From NCBI GenBank assembly GCA_012845835.1, contig JABAKD010000002.1, forward strand, positions 5,640,106-5,704,105: a stretch of DNA of 64,000 nucleotides. Direction: 5' to 3'. A program made the position numbers and the translations under genes. Shown piece after piece: positions 46,845-57,712 of this stretch (the stretch's first letter is position 1; each line of letters starts with the position of its first letter). Below the pieces are notes generated by a model. The model saw nothing but the letters and a program-made list of their open reading frames with translations, was not told the origin of the DNA and searched no databases. This DNA comes from Undaria pinnatifida. Its lineage: Eukaryota > Sar > Phaeophyceae > Laminariales > Alariaceae.

Positions 46845-48574
46845 GTGGGTCGGTATAACAGCGTTAAGAAACAATATGTGCATATAGACGTCATCTAGCG
46901 TGGGTGTGTCCTCTTATAGCTAAAATATCTATCCGTTGGGCTATTTCAGTCACGAGATGCAGCAGTTAATGAATGATAACTGTTGATACTGCTGTATACG
47001 ATACAGGATCGAGGCCCCGGTGTCCATCTACAATGGTAGCGGTGGCACTTTTTGCACTCTGCCGAGTTACGCCTCAAGGAGAGCTGTGCCATCCGTTAGC
47101 GGCATCATGGTGTTTGCGCCCCTGCTGCGCGATCGTCGTACGGTGTAGACGGACCATAGTTCGTAGGCGCGGCATGAACCCTTATATGCCGATATCCCTT
47201 AACATTCTCGGACCCTGTTTACGTTCCTAGCAGCCTCTATGGCGATTTGCAAGCCGAAGACGGTGTGGTGGCCCGTTGTACAAAGGTTTGGGCCCGTTGT
47301 TGAGTGAATCGTGCCCACAGGAAGGGAGGAGGTCCCTCTCAACTGGACGAAACGGTCCGAAGAAGTTTCTGTACTGAAGGCCGTTGATACGTAGGACCCG
47401 TCGTACTGTATTAGAGTATACGCGTGCTCGCCATCTTCTTGACCACATTTCCAGTGTGCTCGTAGTACCTCGTACCTGTGGGTATTACCGGGCACGTAAA
47501 CGTGTTTGAGAGCACCTCGCGTGACAAGCCGAAAAAACACCCTGAGCTACACGTTGTAAATACGTAGTGGGCAACATGCAGGTCTTAGTAGGGGCGGGAG
47601 ACCCCGGTTTACCCGCTTTCAACTTCCGAGCGGTCTTATCCTGTGGACACGACAAAAACGGAATACGAACTGTATTACGAGGGGTCCCCATTTTCCTGAT
47701 GGCGAGGCGGCGACCTTATTAGACGTATAGCGGTGTTCGCGATGGCATGACATGATGACGGTGCTGGCACCACTGTGTCGTCAGAAACAGTGCTCAAGAC
47801 CAGACGGTAACGCCCCTGGTCCTGACTCAGGGCCATTCGAAGCCCAACAGGAGTGCTGTCGCCGACGTTGGTTGTATGGCATCCTCGACGAGGAGTGCTG
47901 TCGCCGACGTTGGTTGTATGGCATCCTCGACGGTGTTGCTAGAGCTGTCACATGTGGCTGCACATGTTGTGTTTTATATTTTTTGTTTTTTCCTTTACTT
48001 TCATATATTCTATTTTTCTTTCTACACACGTACTGCCGTCGACGACAAATATCACAGTACTCCGAGGAGGGGATGCGTGTTTGGTCGGTGCTGGGCAGCG
48101 TGCCCGTCATGTGTTCCGGTGCCATTATTAGTGGCTCGCTGACTAGGCTCAAAGATAATTTTGCATTGTTTCCCTAAATGGAATGCTGAAAGGCAGACAT
48201 AACAGGGCTGGGCAGGGAGGGTACTGAGATGAGGGGCGTCCTGTTTGTCCCATGATCGTCACGTACATCATCGCCCATCTATGGTGGCCTTGACGTGAGT
48301 GTGACATCTAATGACATCTAGTATTCTCACGCGGTTTCACCTACACCATGACATGACATGGTTTCACGTCGAATCTATAAACTATCCTTCTGCGTAGAGC
48401 ACTCCATTACATTCTGTCAATAATAATAATAGTCGTTAGTGCTGAATTGCAGATTTTTTGTTTTTCGCCTGAGTGCTCGTTGCGGTTAGTTCGCATGACC
48501 AAATCACCTTCTTGTGTTTGTAGTGTGCGTCTCTGTCGCGTGGTTTATGACCATAAGGCTCGTCTTTACGTACA
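46845..48574. other. Gene B intron 1, left part
   Basis: Contains a 113-codon minus-strand open frame (47199-47540) of unknown nature and the 42-base tandem duplication. No repeat family recognised. Confidence 0.45.
47848..47931. repeat. Tandem duplication of 42 bases
   Basis: GAGTGCTGTCGCCGACGTTG and the following bases to CATCCTCGAC occur twice in direct succession. The copies are almost identical, so the event is recent. It lies in gene B intron 1. Confidence 0.88.
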
Positions 48575-50015
48575 TTATAAAAATAAAATTACGTGAGGTC
48601 GAAGATTTCGTCGAAACTCATATTTCCAAGCTGTGTGTGATACTCCGATCGCGCGTATTGCTGGGTGTGTGTCCTTATTAAGAATATAGGTCGGGGACTC
48701 CTCTTGCAACTATCTACGGTGTAGCTTGTACCAGAGTCAACAGAGTGATGATGATCCATCTGTGCGCGGAAATTATTAAACCCGTTGCTGGGGGGGGGGG
48801 ATATGACAGCTGCGGTAGGAAATGCATCAGTTTATCAAGTGTATCCTGTAAGTCGTATAACCGGTGAGGGGAGGGCGGAGATTTTAAGGGCGTGGGAGCC
48901 GGGGTTTGAACAAGAGGGAGCGGGGGTGGGGGGGGGGGGGGGGGCAACTCAATCTGTGCACGGACACTATGAATCCCTTAAGGGGACAAATCTGACGGTT
49001 GTGGGAGGAATGCATCAGTTCATCATGTATATCCTGTAAGTCGTACAGCCCGTGAGGGGAGGGCGGAGTGTCCGAAGGCGGGGGGTATGAATTGGAGCTA
49101 CGGCATCGATGGCTGGAAAGGTAATGAAGTGATATCAACTGTCTCGTACTTATTATTACTGGCAGACTTTGTTTTTTTCGGTGGGGCGGCGGAAGAGAAC
49201 AAACGAGGGGGGGGGGGGGGGGTCAACCCTATTACGTCGTATGAATATATACCTGTGGGAATACGTGCTAGGTGTAGGCGATGGTGCGGGTGGTGGGGAA
49301 GGAGAGGGCGGGTGGAGGGGCGGAAATAATTGAATTGAAGCTACGGCATGTTGGATAGGTAGTGGCGTGATGATATTATCTGCCTGGTAGTGTTAACTAT
49401 TCCAGCAGATTTGATTTTAGAGGGGGTGGCGGGGGAGGGGGGGGGGGGGGGGGGGGGCTGTTTTTTGCGTGTGTGTCAGGGGGGGGCGGGGACCACGGCT
49501 TTTCAGGAATCTCCCGTACATTCGAACAACCAGGCCTGGTTATTTATAAGGATGACCTTTGGTTTGTTTGTGTTTTTTCCCTGGGGTATTCCCCACCTCC
49601 AGAGTGACTGGAGCCTGTCCTGTGACCACGGACTCTTATGCGAGTTAATGTGAGAAAAACAACACTATGAGCACAGGACAGCCATTTGGAACAATCATGT
49701 AGAACGGTGGTATACAATGTGTTCTAGCTTCGTGGTTTGTTATTTTACACGGATCGCAAGGCAGAACATTCCAATCGACAGGTGCAATCACGCAGTATTA
49801 CCATGATTTTTCACCGTGCCGGTGTGGGGCTCTGAGGTTGCTAAATACATACCGCAAATACAGAAAATGAGGTGATGTGGTCATGCAACAATGTCACCAC
49901 CATTGAACACGAGGGGGAGAAGTGCAAATCGGGAACGCTTGATGTGCCCGCGCTTAGTTACGTTGCTTCGTTAGGCATATGCTACTTCAATGGGCAGAGG
50001 TTGGGAGGCGATCAT
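48575..50015 (+). repeat. H element, G-run rich, in gene B intron 1
   Basis: TATTTCCAAGCTGTGTGTGA, GTCAACAGAGTGATGATG, poly-G tracts, and the AT-rich tail with GATCGCAAGGCAGAACATTC and GGTGATGTGGTCATGC match H. Here the G-rich strand is the sense strand of gene B. Confidence 0.76.
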
Positions 50016-50348
50016 GCCGACGGTAGGCACGAAATACCCTACTACGCAGTAGGTTGGTAGTGTGGTCTACCGCCATTTTAACGCATCTGCCTGTAATTCC
50101 GTATATTCGAGACATACATGAGTGTAATGCGAAGAACGCACACACATACCGCCCATTTTTTTTTCCCACCTTGGGATGTTGCCGCTGCTCGTAATTGCTT
50201 CGCTACGCTTTCGTAATCAAACTTGATTGAAAAGGACAGATTGCATGTTTAATAAAGTAAATTATATAGAGATATAGACAGTCGGACCGACACCTCAAGG
50301 TTCTTGCCTACAGGAAAATCATGTGGAAAATCTAGGGAACTTGTGGTT

Positions 50349-50608
50349 GACTGATTCTGCGATAGCCCCCCCCCAAAGCCAGCGATTTTCTTTAGCGAAC
50401 GTTTCATGGCTGCTCGAGATGAGGAAGGTTGCGATTAAATCAAGGTATATCCATATACTTTCTTGTTTGCAATGGATGGACTATCGAACAAATGGCCTCG
50501 GGGTGGCAAGGGGCATCATCGTATTTCAGGTGGTATGGCCGGGAGCTGGCTTCAAAACCGGCGGTTTCGTTAAAGAAAAGTTGGCGGGGGCTATCGTAGA
50601 ACGACTCG
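50349..50608 (+). mobile_element. M2 MITE, full-length
   Basis: Ends ACTGATTCTGCGATAGCCCC and GGGGCTATCGTAGAACGACT bound a complete set of landmarks. It lies about 90 bases upstream of gene B exon II. Confidence 0.83.
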
Positions 50609-50700
50609 TGTATCATCCAGCGTCCAGCGTTCACCACCGACTTGACCACATGCAAAGCTAAACTCGATATTCACCACCACCCCTTGCTCTTGCGTCACAG

Positions 50701-50829
50701 ATTGGCGGAAGCTGGTCTAACTCCCAGGCAGTAATATTCGACATAACGGTGCTCGAGAAGACGACGATTGGAAAAGCTCTCCTGTGTGAGCAGCTGTGTA
50801 CGCTTCTCGGAGACAGGAGATCGACGAAG
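50701..50829 (+). CDS. Gene B exon II: exonuclease domain, central strands
   Basis: The 129-base exon runs from acceptor tgcgtcacag to donor ACGAAG|GTGATT. It encodes IGGSWSNSQAVIFDITVLEK, then a leucine-rich helix ending DRRSTK. It aligns residue for residue with A exon II (I-x-x-SW-S-x-x-x-AVIFD). Phase 0 at both ends. Confidence 0.82.
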
Positions 50830-51499
50830 GTGATTTGCAACGATCACTGTGCACCGCGACGAGGCCTGTTCAGCGCAAGCAAGCATCCATCTCTCGTTTT
50901 CCGAATCCATTTATTATTATTGCATGGATCCTTCTTTTTTTATAACTAGTTGTCGCTTGTTACTGCCCAACTTAACCCGTAAGAAGCATTTTACCCTCTC
51001 TCAGCTACCGTTTGGACTGGCTACCTTGGTCAGAATTGTCTTCGCCTCCCCCCCCCCCCCCCACCCACCCCACCACCCCGGTATGTGCCTTCGTTTTCAT
51101 CGCGCATAGATAGGACGCTACATTCCCACTTTTCACCTAGTTATGATCGTCGATTTTTACCGAATCTTAGCTGACTCGCGCTTTCCGCCTGACAACTTTT
51201 CACCCGAGGAAAAGTCCCTACGATCACGACTATGCACACGGACGGGAGGATTCGAACCTGCACCATGAACGTTTAGTATGGTAGGGGGCCAGATTCGCCT
51301 GTTATTATCGTAGTACTGCACAGGGGGCGTCTACCATTGTGTCCCATCAATACGGTCATCACCTACACATCGCAAGTCGCGCGATACTTAGCGTGTCTTA
51401 ACCGTAGAACGCGCGCGCCTTCTCTTTGGGACTTCTTATCGCAGCAGCTGCCAGACAGAGGCTTAACTTTCGGACAATCGAAAGCATGGGCTGCGGTTG

Positions 51500-51812
51500 A
51501 CGGGGGGAGCGGGGGGAGGGGGGGAAGCGGGTTCCCTCCATTTTCAGTACTACGAGAGTACCGGGTCTGAGTCGCTCACACGAGTCACCCCCATACATCA
51601 CGGACAAAAAGGCTATACTTTAGTATGAGTATTTTCCGGCACGCGCGACGCTGACAATTCCATAGCGGATTTAATATCGCAACTAAAAAAGCAGCAAAAA
51701 AAACTCAAGACCGCAATGGAATAGGGGGGGTTACTCGCGCGAGTGACCCAGAGCCTCTGGAAAAAAAGGTCCCAAAAATAGGGGAGACCCCACCCCCCTA
51801 CCGTAGCCTGGG
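51500..51812 (-). mobile_element. P-family MITE
   Basis: It contains GTTACTCGCGCGAGTGACCC and ends CCCCCTACCGTAGCCTGGG, with the degenerate partner GAGTCGCTCACACGAGTC on its left. The left TIR is eroded. Confidence 0.65.
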
Positions 51813-51955
51813 TCTCTTGGCGTCGTCGACTCGCACCTGAACGGACCCCCCTACCGCACGCGTAGCCCGGGTCTCTTCGCGTCGTCGACTCGCACCTGAC
51901 GGGGGCCCCCTACCGCAGCCTGGGTCTCTTGGCGTCGTCGACTCGGGCCGGTCTC
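51798..51955. repeat. Three tandem copies of a P-element end
   Basis: CTACCGTAGCCTGGGTCTCT then TGGCGTCGTCGACTCG recurs three times at a spacing of about 52-60 bases. One copy has an ACGC insertion (CTACCGCACGCGTAGCCCGG). Confidence 0.82.
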
Positions 51956-52250
51956 TGCAACACACGCACGGCGCTTTTTTGTGTGCCATCGTTTGCACAA
52001 GGTCCATTAATAAGTACTTGTCTCCCGGGGGAGCGAGAACTCGCAAAATCTACTTCATTCACTACCGTTTTCTGAGTTTCGAGAGTTTTTCCGTTATGTA
52101 TATACATCACTGCTCGGGGATTCCGGTACATGCTGACATGCTCCATACGCATCATACGAGGTGTGATGAAGCCAGTAGCAGCATACAACAGCCGGGAGCA
52201 GTACTTCCTGAATGCCCAACCGTCTGAGGTCGTTTGAGACGGCGCGTTTC

Positions 52251-52520
52251 AGACGCCTGCTACGATAGAGGTGCACCGCTTTTTTTCTGAGGTTCCTTTC
52301 AGTTGGGGAGCTTGAGACATGCCCCCCTCCCAGAAACTGTTTTGGGAGAAAAATGTATTTCTGTTAACACTATCGGATGAAAACACCCATGGCCTAGATA
52401 CACAAGACGAAAACCCCGCAAAAACAAAAATGGCGTCTTATTCCCGACGATTTTGGCTTAAGGAGCCCCGTCGTTCAGAAACCATTTTCGCCAAAAAAAG
52501 GTATACCTCTATCGTAGCAT
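52251..52520 (+). mobile_element. M1 MITE
   Basis: TIRs AGACGCCTGCTACGATAGAG and TACCTCTATCGTAGCATG bound a full set of landmarks. It lies in intron 2 of gene B. Confidence 0.87.
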
Positions 52521-53136
52521 GATGAGTCGATATATGGCGGGGGTTGCACTTCCCTTCTCCTGCGAAGGAGTGTGTTGTCCTAAGCGAGGGGTAGAGAGAG
52601 AGCCCCATGAAACTAAGTGGCTCACCTCGACCGGTGGAGGTATAATAGCACTTTTGGATAAAGGACAAAAGAAAAAACTAAAAACTAAAAACTCTGAAGG
52701 AATGACGGCGCTTCTTAATAGCCCAAAATCCTCGTAAAACCTCGTCGCTTTGTTTTTTTTCCTGGGCCGTCGTTTGTGGTCAGTGAGAGTTTTATCTCCA
52801 ATTCACCCAAAACAAGCTTTTCGGGGTGGCGTATAGAGCTCACTCAAAAATGAAGCGAAGAAAGAGCCCCAGAAGACAAATGGTGCACCTTTACACCTGG
52901 TTATCCTGTTGCGCGGGTGTGCCATAACAACTCCTTTTCTGTTGCGCTCCGGACACACACGCCCCTACCCCACCAGTCCGGGTCGCTTCGTTTGCCCGCC
53001 GACGCGGTAATGTAATGATAACAGAGTTTTCAGAAAAATGGGAACGGAGCCTAAAATGAGAACCAAGCGTTATCTCCAGAACCATGTGGTGTATCAGAGA
53101 ACCGAAATGATCCTGCGAAACCTCTTGGCCAGAATG

Positions 53137-53405
53137 ACTGATTCTACGATAGCTCCCCCCCCCCCCCCCTCCCCTATCCACATGCAACCAGCGGTTTTCT
53201 TTAACCAATGTTTCACATGGCTTCTTGACATGAGGAAGCATGCCACGAAAGAATAGCTTCACATAATTTCATGTTTTTGCAGAGGAGGTTGTTAGCGATT
53301 GATGACGTCGGGGTGGCAAGGGGCATCATGTTTCAGTAGATACAACCGGGAGCTGGTTTCAAAACCGGCGATTTCGTTGAATAAACTCGGGGGGACTAAC
53401 TACCA
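53137..53405 (+). mobile_element. M2 MITE
   Basis: Left end ACTGATTCTACGATAGCTCC is followed by GATGACGTCGGGGTGGCAAG and GGGAGCTGGTTTCAAAACC. The right end is degraded. It lies in gene B intron 2, 130 bases before exon III. Confidence 0.78.
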
Positions 53406-53534
53406 CATGGCGACTCTAGTTCACTGTAGTTGTTGACTTCGACAGATTCGTCCGTTTAAGAAGCGCCCCCGAAGGGGGTGAACGTATCGGCCGACGCAAT
53501 TCTTCACCCAAACGCTGATTTCCCGAATTCGCAG

Positions 53535-53722
53535 GTTGTACACGACTTTACCAACGGCGCCAAGGCCTTGCGACGACATTTCGGCACCGATCTCAGGATT
53601 GAGCGGATCCTGGACACTCAACTCGCCTTCGAGGCGGTACTCGGCGATAGTAGCGCCGACCTTGACTCGGTGCTGTTCGTCTTCGCGCTAGGCCGTAAGT
53701 CGGTCGACGCCAACGCTTACAG
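53535..53722 (+). CDS. Gene B exon III: exonuclease motif II
   Basis: The 188-base exon runs from acceptor aattcgcag to donor TTACAG|GTGCGT. It encodes VVHDFTNGAKALRRHFGTDL, then LDTQLAFEAVLGDSSADLDS. The EXD1-type HD...DTQ signature is complete. Phase 0 in and 2 out, as in A exon III. Confidence 0.87.
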
Positions 53723-53734
53723 GTGCGTATATGT

Positions 53735-53985
53735 GGTATGCTACGACAGAGATAGCGCTTTTTTTATGAAGTAGTCGCGGATTGACAGGGCCCCTTAACC
53801 CAAATTCGTTGGAAATTGGCGAAACCAAAAATCGTTATTTTCGTTGTGAGCCTAGGCCATGAGATTGTTCAACCTATAGCAACTTTTTTTTTCCTCCAAA
53901 ATCGGTTTTTTGGGAGACGTCTTAAGCGCCCAAAATGAGGCACCTCAAACAAAAAAAGATGTGCACCTCTATTGTAGCACGCGTC
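53735..53985 (-). mobile_element. M1 MITE, inverted, just past gene B exon III
   Basis: Ends GTATGCTACGACAGAG and ACCTCTATTGTAGCACGCG bound the copy. It starts only 12 bases after the exon III donor, so its left inverted repeat borders the splice site. Confidence 0.85.
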
Positions 53986-54426
53986 TTTTCTTTGGTAGGA
54001 ATAAGGATCTCTGCAAACCCTGGTGCGATCTAACGTGATGAACATGCCATCTACGTATGTATATCGTATACCATTGAAATACCAATGAACTCAAGACTGT
54101 CTCCACTGCCTCGACGTTAGCCGTCTAAACGGACCTATCACCTCTCGACAGCACGACAAAACCAAACGCCTCACAGAGGTTGTATAGATAGGGGGCGGAT
54201 ACCGAACACCGACATCGGCTCGACGGAGGTTTTGGGGCGACGCACGTCTCAGGCTCGCGCGAGTGGCTACGAGTCGTACGGTATCCTATTTCATTAATGG
54301 CAGACTTGGTGTAGACTATTCTTGCTACACCGTGTAGGAATGCGCCGGGTTCCCCACGTTTTTTTTCTGAGGCGCTCCTAACAATCAAGTTAAGGAGCTC
54401 TATTTCTCAACCACAACTGGACCAAG

Positions 54427-54715
54427 GCTGCGGTAGGGTATCAGTGCGGGGGATGTTACGACGGTGCTATGATACACCCCTATTTTCCCTTCTGGGTTTG
54501 AGGCATTTCGCCGCTCGCACGAGCGACTCTATATTTCACGTGGACAAAATATTTTTACAAAGTTAAGATATTTTGCTTGCACAGCGTCTAGCTTGCCTTA
54601 TTCGGTCGCAAAAGTGAAGAACCTCAAACGCTCGCGACGGCAAAGAGACGGTAGCGTCATTCGCGCGAGTGACCCCCACCCCGAGCCACCTGCCCCGCCT
54701 ATCGTAGCTTTGGCC
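54427..54715 (-). mobile_element. P-family MITE carrying a single GAGGCATTTC unit
   Basis: Ends TGCGGTAGGG and CCTATCGTAGCTTTGGCC are seen, with CGCTCGCACGAGCGACTC and ATTCGCGCGAGTGACCCC inside. The stretch CCTTCTGGGTTTGAGGCATT occurs once here; the copy at 60835-61450 has it as an array. Confidence 0.72.
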
Positions 54716-54805
54716 ACATGGGCTTTGAGGACAATGAAAAAGTAATCCGAAATACGACCCCACGATTTGGCCGTAGATCCTCCTCGGTTGAGGTTTGAAT
54801 GCGAC

Positions 54806-55090
54806 GCCGCGTGCTACGATAGATGTAGCAGGTTTTGGCTGAAACGGTTTCTGAACGAAGGGTCTCCTCAACCCAAAATCTTCAAAAAACTCTAGGTAGG
54901 GCCATTTGTTTTTTGCACGATTCTCGTCGTGTACCTAGGTCATGGGGTTCTTCATCCGGTAGCCATCCGGTAGCAGTTTTAGTTTTTTCCTTTGATCAGT
55001 TTTGGGTTAATACAGGTCTTAAGCTCCGGAATTGAGGAAACCTCAGAAATAAAAAAATGGCTAGTGCACCTCTATCGTAGCGCACGCGTC
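54806..55090 (-). mobile_element. M1 MITE, inverted
   Basis: Ends GCCGCGTGCTACGATAGATG and CACCTCTATCGTAGCGCAC enclose reverse landmarks. An internal CATCCGGTAGC is doubled. It lies in gene B intron 3. Confidence 0.86.
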
Positions 55091-55749
55091 TCTAAATCTC
55101 ATGCACGAAAAGAATCTTCGGCCGAAACAATTAGTGCTACGACACCCCTTTGTCGTTGCACTCTGTTCTCTTTAAAAGACAAAAAAATAGTGTTTTGGGG
55201 ATATGCACCGTCGTCGTTCTCGTTGTCTGCGGATCTTGTTTTGGTTTTGTTGTCGCAAGAGGCACACACTGCACTAGAGCAGTTCACTTGATTTTCCTCT
55301 ACTATTAATTATTGCGCGATTGTTTGCGTTTTTTTTTTTTCTGTCTGCCGCACGGTCTGTGACCACATAATTTTAAACTTCTTTTTTAGCGACGAATAAT
55401 CAGCACGGACACCGGGGGCATTGGTGGTATCGTCGGGTAGAAAGAACGGTTCGATTGTAAAGACGGCGCACACCGCCGTCATGTTTTCTTTTTTGTTGCA
55501 CTGCTGCGCCGACAAGTCATGTAAAAAGTCGTAAAGCATACTTTCATCGATATTGTGTTGGGGGGGGGGAGGGTACAGAGGCGCTCGCGCTCTGTCGACC
55601 TATGCTCGTGAGTGAAAACCGATATATACGTGTGTGTACATCAGGTAGATTATAGGCCTAATACCGAATGTGTTTAGTTCGTATACACGATGCCATCGGT
55701 GTGATATGTGCATTTCGACCTTCAATCTGCACAAACCCCCGTGATGCAG

Positions 55750-55846
55750 GCCACGGCTCTGCCACGACATTACGAAGGACGAGCGCAGCCCCATCAGCCC
55801 TCGTGACTTGCGTAGTGCCGGAAGCGCAGTCGCATCACTCGCCAAG
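55750..55846 (+). CDS. Gene B exon IV: degenerate exonuclease motif III
   Basis: The 97-base exon runs from acceptor cgtgatgcag to donor GCCAAG|GTGAAC. It encodes ERSPISPRDLRSAGSAVASL. Compared with RPLTxxxLxYAAxDV, the tyrosine and aspartate are serine and alanine. Alignment with A exon IV and identical length and phases make the call secure, despite the loss of motif residues. Confidence 0.8.
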
Positions 55847-56025
55847 GTGAACGCCCCCCTCTCTCCGTGCTCCTCATTTGTCTTTTCTTCTTCGCCCGAA
55901 GTTATATGCGCGCATGAGTTCATTATGAAGGTTAGATTTGAGAAGAAAATAAATAACGCGTCGTGCAGATCAGATGGCCATTGACGATCTCCGTGATACG
56001 CGCCACTTGCAAGGCAGACATGGCA

Positions 56026-56416
56026 CTATGCTACGATAGAGGAAGCACTTTCCGTCGGAAAATGTTTCTGAACGACGGGGCTCCTTAGCCCAAAATCGTC
56101 CGAAATTTGCCTTTTTTTTTGCATGATTCTCGCCATGTACCTAGTCCGTGGGTTTTTTCGTACGGTAGCGGTTTTGGTTTTCTCCAAATCAGCTTGACAA
56201 TGTGGGAGAGGTACTAAGCTCCTAAAATGAGGAACCTCGGAAAAATAAAAAATGGATTGGAAACCCATTGTGATTTCACGCGCAGGTTCGGGTCCTGCCG
56301 ACGACGCCATTTGTTAAGGAATTAGTGGGGTATTAGTCCGTTTGACCACTTGCAACTGGTTAACCAATAGGTTGCCCAAACTAAGCCTTATAACACACCT
56401 CTGTCGTAGCACGCGT
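56026..56416 (-). mobile_element. M1 MITE interrupted by an S element
   Basis: The left end CTATGCTACGATAGAGG and right end CTCTGTCGTAGCACGCG belong to one inverted M1 copy. From about 56262 to 56398 an S element interrupts it just inside the right TIR. Confidence 0.85.
56262..56398 (+). repeat. S element, partial, inside an M1 copy
   Basis: It begins near a T-arm-like GCAGGTTCGGGTCCTGC (5-bp stem, 7-base loop) followed by CGACGAC. It continues GGGGTATTAGTCCGTTTGAC to AAGCCTTATAACAC. Confidence 0.68.
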
Positions 56417-56526
56417 CACATGTCCATGGTCTCTCTCATGCTGCCGGGTGGGGGGCGGGTGATCTGTACGATTGTAGCACGCGTTTCCTGGATTGGGATG
56501 TGTACTACACATAAATCCTGCTTCAA

Positions 56527-56705
56527 AGAGAATATCTTACGGACAGATCAAGGATCTATTCAATAGGACAGATCAAGGATCTATTCAATAGATGACAGAT
56601 CAAGGATCTATTCAATAGATGACAGATCAAGGATCTATTCAATAGATGACAGATCAAGGATCTATTCAACAGGACAGATGAAGGATCTATTCAATAGATG
56701 ACATA
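56527..56705. repeat. Minisatellite, about 28-base unit
   Basis: GACAGATCAAGGATCTATTC followed by AATAG recurs six to seven times with small length changes. It follows an M1/S composite in gene B. Confidence 0.85.
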
Positions 56706-57063
56706 GACTATCTACAGTAGATAGAGCGTGATCTGCCCGATGTGAAAGGGTTTTACGGTCGACGCGCAACCCCAGCAACAATGCAAGCCAAATGACACTC
56801 GGCCACCAGACCCCTCCGTACCTCCCCAACCACCAACGCCGCGGTATTGGGGGGGGCTCGAGTTCTTTTCTTTTACCTTGGCCCAGGGTCACTCAAAACA
56901 CTAAACGGTAGCGACACTACAGTTACGTTTGTATATTTCTTTTTGCGCGCGCGATACATAGAATGTCTTGGTGAGCTGTTCCAGCAACAGATTATTTTCA
57001 AGTTCCGTTTTGAGTGGCGTACACAGATTAGTCTCAACTCGGTAAGGAACAAGGGGCCCCGGG

Positions 57064-57195
57064 GGTATATTATAAAAAATGAAAATACAGTCCAGCTGTG
57101 AGATCGAAGATTTCGTCGAAACTCATCTTTGCAAGCTGTGTGTGATACTCCGATCGTGCGCATTACGAGTTGTGTGTCCTCATTAAGGATATAGG
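57064..57195 (+). repeat. H element left-end fragment
   Basis: ATGAAAATACAGTCCAGCTG through CATTAAGGATATAGGTGGGG matches the first 130 bases of H. Confidence 0.72.
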
Positions 57196-57289
57196 TGGGG
57201 GTATATATCCCAGGTCCAGAGCAAGCTGCCTCCCCTTACACCCTTGACGCAGCATTCTACGTACGGTAATGAGCGTACCATTTTTTTTA

Positions 57290-57712
57290 TGAGGGCCCTC
57301 CCTTGACGAGCCTTAGATGTTGAAAGGCATATTTTGGGAAAGCAATTGGTTAACCATTTCCAAGTCATGAAACGGACTAATGCCCCCACTAAACCCTCAA
57401 CAAATGGCGTCGTCGACAGACCATGGGTATTTTTGGTCGTGGGTTCGAATCCCACCATCCACGTTAATGATTTCTTTACTACTTTTCCCCCATGTCAAAC
57501 TTGAAAACAATCTTTCTTCCCGGTATTCCCAGGAAATAAAACCGCTTGGATATTGACACGTGCGCTCGTATATCCGGCCGACCTGCTATCCCGCCGTTTC
57601 AGGGGTGGAGGGTGTTGTAAGGTTTGGTTTGGGTAAGCAATTGGTTGACCTTTTGCCAGTGGGCAAACGGGCTAATACCCCACTAATTCCTTAACAAAAC
57701 AAAACATAGACC
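57290..57712 (-). repeat. S element, inverted, full
   Basis: A repeat copy at 57300-57400, a tRNA T-arm GTGGGTTCGAATCCCAC at 57440-57456 with CATCCAC after it, the internal GGAAATAAAACCGCTTGGAT, and the second repeat copy at 57620-57712 (GGGTAAGCAATTGGTTGACC) reproduce the 40041 copy in reverse. A full tRNA cannot be folded: no matching 5' acceptor strand. Confidence 0.68.

Noticed and set aside
51238-51300. Possible tRNA on the minus strand (GGATTCGAACCTGCACC)
   Set aside because: The T-stem has a mismatch and no matching 5' acceptor strand is found at the expected distance.
57380-57463. Complete tRNA gene around the T-arm at 57440
   Set aside because: No 5' acceptor strand complementary to CATCCAC is present; it is better explained as part of an S element.
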